The position numbers and the translations under genes were made by a program. The notes below the pieces were generated by a model, which worked only from the letters and a program-made list of their open reading frames with translations, did not search any database and was not told the DNA's origin. Positions 57,986-64,000 of a stretch of 64,000 bases of DNA are shown here, one piece after another. This stretch comes from Adineta vaga (taxonomy: Eukaryota; Rotifera), in NCBI GenBank assembly GCA_021613535.1, contig CP075496.1:1984001-2048000 (forward strand). The letters run 5' to 3'. The stretch's first letter is position 1; each line of letters begins with the position of its first letter.

Positions 57986-59132
57986 TAAGCATTTTAAGGA
58001 CCCTATTTGAGAAGCATATAACCCTTTCTTTCAGAAAAGGGAAAAACGTTTAAATAACGGTGGTAATCAATCAAAAATTGCAATCGAGTTCCTCGTATTT
58101 CAGTGATTTCATGAAAGCAGTACTTTCATCGGGAATTTTCAGATTTGCCAAGTTAATATATTAATATTTATTTTATTTTTTGAATCTTTATATAATTTTT
58201 GTAAGAATAATAAACTTTATCTTTTTGGAAAACAGGAACAAAACATTCTTTTTATATAACATAGTCCTTTCGATTCCTGAAAAGATTCACGTGTTTATCA
58301 TAATAATTCTAACATAATTCAAATACAATTGTTTGACGTCATTGATTCAACGATATAAACATAAATGACTACAATCAAATAAGAGGTATAAAAACATTCT
58401 TAAACAAGCGCATTAACACATATCTCTTCCTTCTTAATTGACGTCAAAATTTTATGACATCAGGTTTTGTTATCGAACTTACACAAGAAAAGTCATCACA
58501 AAACTAACGTCAAACAAATTGCGCAGAATGAGTGAGATGAAGTCATTAAAAGAAAGAAAAAGATGAATTTGTGATTTCCATAATTGATTTCCTTACAATC
58601 AACTTTTCTTTCTTTGGTTGAGATGCAAATCGTGGAAAACCATTGCGAAAACTTTTTGTTTGTTTGATAAAGAATATCTGGTTCATTTTTGGGCTCTGTA
58701 TGAATCTAATAAGGAGCAGCACAAACTAAATCTGTAAATGGAAATGGTAGAGACGATTTATATGATAATGGCCATGTACAGTATCCAAATATGATTAAAC
58801 CATGACTTGATATACGAAGTCAAGTATAAAAATTCAAACATCAACATGATAATACGAACATCTTTATATATGATATCCACACACCTGTCTTCACTTTTAA
58901 CAAATAGTGAATCAAAACAAACCATGTATACTGACTTGATATGACTATTTTGCTTTCTATTACATCCTAGGTGTATAGAATCATTGACGAAAGTTTACAT
59001 CGTATATGTTACTTTTCTAGACCTTTGAGCTCCAAAGGAAACTAGTTGAAAAAGAATGTAACTTAAATGAGGTAAAATCAAATAAAAAAGTTTATTTATT
59101 AGATAGAAAAAGACGTTCCTTATAAATTTCTT

Positions 59133-59634
59133 TCAAACAAATCGATTAATTAACGAAAGCATTAAAGCACTGACCAATACAACCATAGTTGATTTCGATG
59201 TAATGCTTCCTGTATTGCAGTAACTACTTCTACAACAACAGAGATATATCCGTTGACCTGTAGTAGGCTCATTTGTCCATCTACAACCAGACCATGAACA
59301 AAGACCAGGTTGTGCAAGTCCACGAGTAGATGGATAACGATAATCAGAATATAAACTTTTTTTCTAAAAATTATAAAAATATTAATGATAATTTGATCTA
59401 ATCAATCAATTCTCTCGAGACACTTACAGCACAATATCCAGAATATGATTGAACTACTGATACAGCCGGTGACGATGGATAAAATGGATTAGGACAATTT
59501 GAACAAAAATAACAATTTATACTATTAGCAGTACCTTTAATTCATATAATCGAATTAATAAAATATAATTACTAAGAAAATTTCTTACCAACACACACGA
59601 ATAATAATGCAAAATATAAAAGTATATTATTCAT
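59133..59634 (-). CDS. Ly6/uPAR-like GPI-anchored secreted protein
   Basis: Three exons (59634-59589, 59534-59428, 59363-59133) give 127 residues. A signal peptide (MNNILLYFALLFVCVGTANS) is followed by a compact cysteine-rich domain: CYFCSNCPNPF, a later YCA, LCSWSGC-like spacing and the hallmark CCCRSSYCN near the end. A hydrophobic C-terminus (STMVVLVSALMLSLINRF) fits a GPI-attachment signal. This is the three-finger Ly6/uPAR layout. Roles in this superfamily range from receptor modulation to epithelial junctions, and none can be chosen here. The intron between signal peptide and domain is also typical of the family. Confidence 0.82.
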
Positions 59635-60604
59635 TTTTTTTCTCGCACTCTGATTACAATGTTACTAACTGTTAGATAATAATTTTCTCTTTGTGAGTGT
59701 ATATATATATATTATTGTCAGAAGATAACGAAAACATTATTATCTTGGTTTTGCGCATATTATATTAATATGTGAAAGTGTTTTTATACTGAGTAATATT
59801 AAAGAAAAAGCATATTTTTTTGTCATTCTTATCAAATGACTCTTCGTCTTTGAAAACGTGTGAACAATATTTGCTCTGAAATATATCAATAGTATTTGAA
59901 TGAAAGATAAAATGATTCATAGACTAACCATTCTAATGTAAATTTTGATGAGATTGATCTGAGTTTTATCTCAACTTAGAAATAAATTCAAATTGAACAA
60001 ACAATGTCGATATTATTTGATCATAAGTCTAGAGACGGAAATGAATACTTCAATAAATCCCTTTTTTGTTGAATTTCTTTAGGACATTTCGAAATAATTG
60101 AAAAAGAAATGTTAAATAACTGCATTTTTTCGTTAACAAGTTAATGTCTTCATCAATTCACATGTTTTCATGTTTGTCGCAGTTGAATAAAATGATCACT
60201 GACGTATTTGCTAGCAGCAGCTGCTTCTCTTGTTGAGATTCTTTTATTGTTTAATTTTCTTTTCGTATCAAAAACAATGTAGGATGCGGAAGGAAAGAAA
60301 ACGCTCTATGCAATGACGACAATGAATAGCAGAGAAAAATCGATCGATAATAAACAAACGACTAACTATCATTCGTTCGACCCTCGAGGCAAACCAGGTA
60401 GAATTTCAATTGAAATACATCAAAGAATTTGTGGGCGGAGAATATAATGAAAAGAAAGGAAGTATATACACTCTCTTGTAACAGATGTTTCAGACATTAA
60501 ATGCATAGCGACATAAAAACGAATCATTGTACTTTCTTCAAACATATTTTTCTGCGTGTAAGAATTTAGATTTTGTCTACTTTGTACATAAAATTTTCGT
60601 CAAA
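59635..60604. promoter_or_regulatory. Divergent intergenic region, Ly6-like and Rab-like genes
   Basis: Nearly 970 bases between two divergent starts. It contains a (TA)n run at about 59699-59713 close to the Ly6-like start. No other motif is certain. Confidence 0.4.
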
Positions 60605-63356
60605 ATGGATCACGATGATATGGGTAGTAATATGCAGCAATTAATTGCTGCAAAAGCTGAAGAATTATTTAATCAATGTGATACGGAACAGAAAGGTTTT
60701 ATTATAAAGAAAGATATGCAACGTTTACGAGAAGAACTTGGTGTTGAACCCGAACAACTTGAAGATGTTTTTGATTCGTTAGATAATGATCATAATGGAT
60801 ATTTAACATTAGAAGAATTTACTTGTAAGTTGAATTTAATTTAATTAGAAAAATTTTCGTTTTCTTCGGATATCATTTCAGCGGGTTTTGGAATGTTTCT
60901 TGGTGAACAAATGGGTGGGGGACATGGTAATGAACATGAAATGATTGAACATGATCCAAATGACAAAGAAGAACAAGATTTATTTCATGATACATTAGAA
61001 TCTCTTGGTGCAAAAGATCTTTACGATGATGAAGAAACAATCATGGGTTTATGGATGAAATTACGTGAAAATGATCCAACGTTATTGCGACAATTTGAAC
61101 AATTTATTGGAAAAGTTACACAAGAGATTCGTCGATCGAAATTAGATCATCGAAGTATTGAAGCTGCTCTTCAAAGTAAATCATCTGTACATGAATCTGA
61201 AATAAAAAAATTATACGATGAAATGGAACAACAAATAAAAGCAGAAAAAGCTAAAGTTCTTGCACAAGTAAATGTGTATTTTTTGGAAACGATTTTATTT
61301 AGATTAAAAATTTCAATTTCAATAGGAAAAATTAAAAGAACGTGAACTTCGAGAACAAATGGAACGTGAATTACGTTCGAAAGAACAACACTTAGCAGAA
61401 GTGACAAAAAAACAAAGTGAATTAGAAATAAAATTACTTCGAGTCAATTTAAATGAAACGGAAACGAAAAGTGAAAATGATCGTTTACAAAAAGTTTGTT
61501 TGAATTCTTTTTTGTTTGTATGGAAAGCATTTTTATTTAAGGAAAAAAGTCAATTAGAAGAACAATTACAAGAAATAACCAAAAGTTTAGAAGAATCGAA
61601 AAATTATATTTCACAATTACAAGTTCAAACAAAAAAAGAAAAACGTGATCGAGCAAAGTATGTTAATACTATGCAAGAATGAGAAGATTACAATTATTTC
61701 TTTAGACAAGCATTGACATTAACAGAAAGTATCGCTCTTGAACGAGAAAATCTTGTTAAACAACTTGATTCATTAAAGTAAGAAAAACAATAAAAAAAAA
61801 CATATCAATAAATATTTACAATTCCATTTCAATCATTAGAACAATCAATAAACGATTAGTTGATGAACGAGATCTTCATCATGGTTCGAGAGTAAGTTCT
61901 ATTATATAATTCACTTATGGCGATTATTGATATCTTTGAAAATGATTGATTGTAATATTTTAGCAACAAGAAGAATCACCATCACCAACGAAAAAACCTA
62001 TGCGAAAACAAGGTTCTATTCTTTCTGACTATTTCACTCCATCACATCGGTAAATCAACAGATAATTTTCTTCAAAAGAAAAAACGTTAAATAAATCTCG
62101 TCTTTTGCATAATTAGTGAACCTGAAGAAGATGATGATGGAACATCTCTACCAAATGACAATAATATTGAATCTTCACGAAATCGACGACGTCGTTCAAG
62201 GTAGTATTTCAAATTCTTTAATTCAATTAAAATGTGATAAAACGGAGGACAATATTGATCTTGCTGTTTTAGAGCACACGAATTGGGTGCACGAGAACAA
62301 CCCGTAGGTGCAAATTCAGATTTTCAACATTCAGAATTAATGGTAACGAATTTCTAAAAAAAATCGCTATTTTATTGTTCAGATATAGTTTTTTCTGTTT
62401 AGAATGTAGCAGCAAATGCAGTACCGGAACGAATGTTTAAAGTAGCTTTTATTGGTATGTATTCTTATTGGAATGTATGATGAGAGGCTGACAAAACAAA
62501 ATGATATTTTTAGGCGATAGTGGAGTGGGAAAAACAAGTTTTATTCAACGATTTTGTACGGATAATTTTAAAGATTCCTTTTCTGCTACCATTGGTGTTG
62601 ATCTTCAAGTAAAAATGATGAATATCGATAATCGAATTGTTGCTTTACAATTATGGGATACTGTAAGTATATAAAAAAAACGTCTTTTAGAAGAATTGCC
62701 ATTGACGAAATTTTTCTTAAATCTTTTCAGGCTGGTCAAGAAAGGTTTGTTTGATAAAAATAAAATTCATATCAATTGAATTTTCATGGAATTTAATCAT
62801 AGATTTCGAAGTATTACAAAACAATATTTTCGAAAATCCGATGGTGTTATACTTGTCTATGATGTAGCATCTGAAATCACATTTCGTAATGTTCGTGCGT
62901 GGATGACAAGTGTTCGAGTATGTTTCAAATAGACAAATCTATTTCTTATTTATTCAAAATTGTTTAAAGGAATCGGCTGAAGATGATTGTGTAGTTGCAC
63001 TTGTGGGAAATAAGACAGATTTATGTAGTGATGATGAAAAACGACCGGTCAAGTATAAAGATGGAGCCAAATTAGCTGATGTAAATTCACTTCATTTGAA
63101 ATTGTTTTTCTTTGATTAGAATCATCTTTTTCATCTAGGAATATGGTTGTTTATTTTTTGAATGTAGTGCTAAATTAGGTACATCAGTTGTTGAAATAAT
63201 GGAAGCAATAGCTCGGTAAATGATGTAGTTTCTTCAGAGCAAAATTCTTCAATCAATCTTTTTTTTAGAATCATGCAAGATAAAGATGACAAACAACGTA
63301 AAGGTGAAAATATTGTTGATATATCATCAAAGAAGAAAAAACGTGGATGCTGCTAG
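60605..63356 (+). CDS. EF-hand / coiled-coil / Rab GTPase (RASEF/CRACR2A-like)
   Basis: A large Rab with calcium-sensing and coiled-coil modules, of the RASEF, RAB44 and CRACR2A class. Sixteen exons (60605-60824, 60882-61267, 61326-61493, 61542-61657, 61706-61777, 61840-61891, 61964-62049, 62117-62200, 62273-62342, 62403-62454, 62514-62662, 62731-62744, 62803-62917, 62970-63080, 63139-63215, 63269-63356) give 619 residues. Two EF loops come first; the second (DNDHNGYLTLEE) is canonical. A long coiled coil follows, then a charged linker. The GTPase has GDSGVGKTS, WDTAGQER (glutamine retained), GNKTD and ECSAK, and it ends RGCC for prenylation. The 14-base exon 62731-62744 encodes the AGQER switch. 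RASEF is favoured, but its paralogues are not excluded. Confidence 0.93.
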
Positions 63357-63907
63357 TCAGTTCAATGCATATCTTTCTTTCTTTTTATATTGAACAAAGC
63401 TAAATGAACACTGCTGCGCAGTTCTTTTTCTTTTCTTTTTTTTCTCTCTTTGATACGGTGTCGGGATAAATTGGGTTTGATAAAATCTACCAAGAGAAAC
63501 TGAAACGAAGAAAACAAATCTTAATAAATTGAAAGGAAATTCATCAGATGATTTAATAGACATGCACATGATAGAAACGAAGAAATTTCTTTTCGGATGA
63601 AGAAAAACGAGAGAAAAACGATATCTATTTCTTGAATTGCACGAATGACGATTACATATCTTCTATCGATAACCATACATCCGTGATTTTTTCTTTCGGG
63701 CGATCATTCTGATTGGAAAGAGATTATTCTTGCTCGATGCTCTTGACATATACAATCGAACAGTTGTCATTTACGTCTCGATACAAATAAAGAGAATCTG
63801 ATTCTTAGAAAACAAGTCAACGGGAGGTAAGGATGTTATGTTGATTGTTTCTTTTTTTCTTTCAACGAACAATTTGGTTATTCTTTTGTTTAGAATCGTT
63901 AATAATC
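63357..63907. other. Intergenic spacer
   Basis: It holds the 3'UTR of the Rab-like gene and the promoter of the next plus-strand gene. A TTTTGTTTAG acceptor at about 63883-63892 precedes the next ATG by 15 bases. Confidence 0.45.
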
Positions 63908-64000
63908 ATGAGTTTTTATCTGTTTCTTTCATGTTCATTTTTTCTCTTCATTCGTTGTCAACCACGCGATGAAATTGTTGAATGTAATGATAAAAAACTC
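63908..64000 (+). CDS. Secreted or membrane protein, 5' part only
   Basis: An ATG at 63908 opens a frame that runs off the window end after 31 codons. It begins MSFYLFLSCSFFLFIRCQP, a clear signal peptide with probable cleavage near the RC-QP step, followed by a polar stretch (RDEIVECNDKKL). An acceptor-like TTTAG lies 15 bases before the ATG. Nothing more can be said about the mature protein. Confidence 0.6.
   Translation, partial: MSFYLFLSCSFFLFIRCQPRDEIVECNDKKL

Larger units (their letters stand above)
56192..59132. other. Gene-poor stretch with foldback and tandem repeat
   Basis: About 2.9 kb with no supported coding exon. It contains a foldback at 57400-57526 and an imperfect direct duplication around 57690-57985. 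Several overlapping minus-strand frames at 57218-57545 arise from the GC-richer foldback. Confidence 0.5.

Noticed and set aside
1-64000. CRISPR arrays, bacterial operons, rRNA or viral genes
   Set aside because: No spaced short direct repeats, rRNA-like stretch or viral protein was seen. The gene structure is eukaryotic throughout.

Overview
The window looks like a piece of an animal nuclear genome that is AT-rich and compact. The genes carry canonical GT-AG introns, most about 45 to 70 bases long. The gene set is metazoan: cathepsin L, mitochondrial AIF, a TRAF, MFSD14, and a RASEF-type Rab. The small introns, close same-strand gene spacing, acceptor-like AG sites just before start codons, and an F-box/LRR gene built from 28-residue repeats fit a bdelloid rotifer. 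The phylum is my inference; only 'compact invertebrate' is directly supported.

Layout. 0.2-9.0 kb is a minus-strand run: cathepsin L, a coiled-coil protein, a RING/B-box protein, succinyl-CoA ligase alpha and protein-L-isoaspartate methyltransferase (PCMT1). 9.8-18.2 kb is a tight plus-strand run: RPL35, an unknown proline/serine-rich protein, cytosolic 5'-nucleotidase III, two tandem ABHD12-like hydrolases and a short-chain dehydrogenase. Gaps in this run are 74 to 271 bases, so it could be transcribed as an operon with trans-splicing. AIFM1 (minus) faces that run. It is followed by an MFSD14 transporter (plus), a CENP-B/Psq-type DNA-binding protein (minus), two intronless EF-hand paralogues (plus), a TRAF-like adaptor (minus), then a 4.8 kb gene-poor stretch. 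37-43 kb holds three minus-strand genes of unknown function. 45-49.4 kb has an unrecognised coiled-coil gene and a decayed tandem copy. 49.6-58 kb is repeat-rich: a 2.2 kb element with inverted ends, nested minisatellites, foldbacks and an F-box/LRR gene. The window ends with a Ly6/uPAR-like GPI protein, a 16-exon EF-hand/coiled-coil/Rab gene and the first exon of a secreted protein.

Points that stand out. The second ABHD12 copy has alanine in place of the nucleophile serine but keeps the other triad residues. PCMT1 and the CENP-B-like gene each need one extra base to restore a conserved frame. PCMT1 has two adjacent 11-base exons and the Rab gene has a 14-base exon for its switch II motif. 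The LRR array has one repeat per 84-base exon.

Exon coordinates were derived by eye from splice signals and reading phase. Lengths were checked for divisibility by three, but no transcript data or database search was available.
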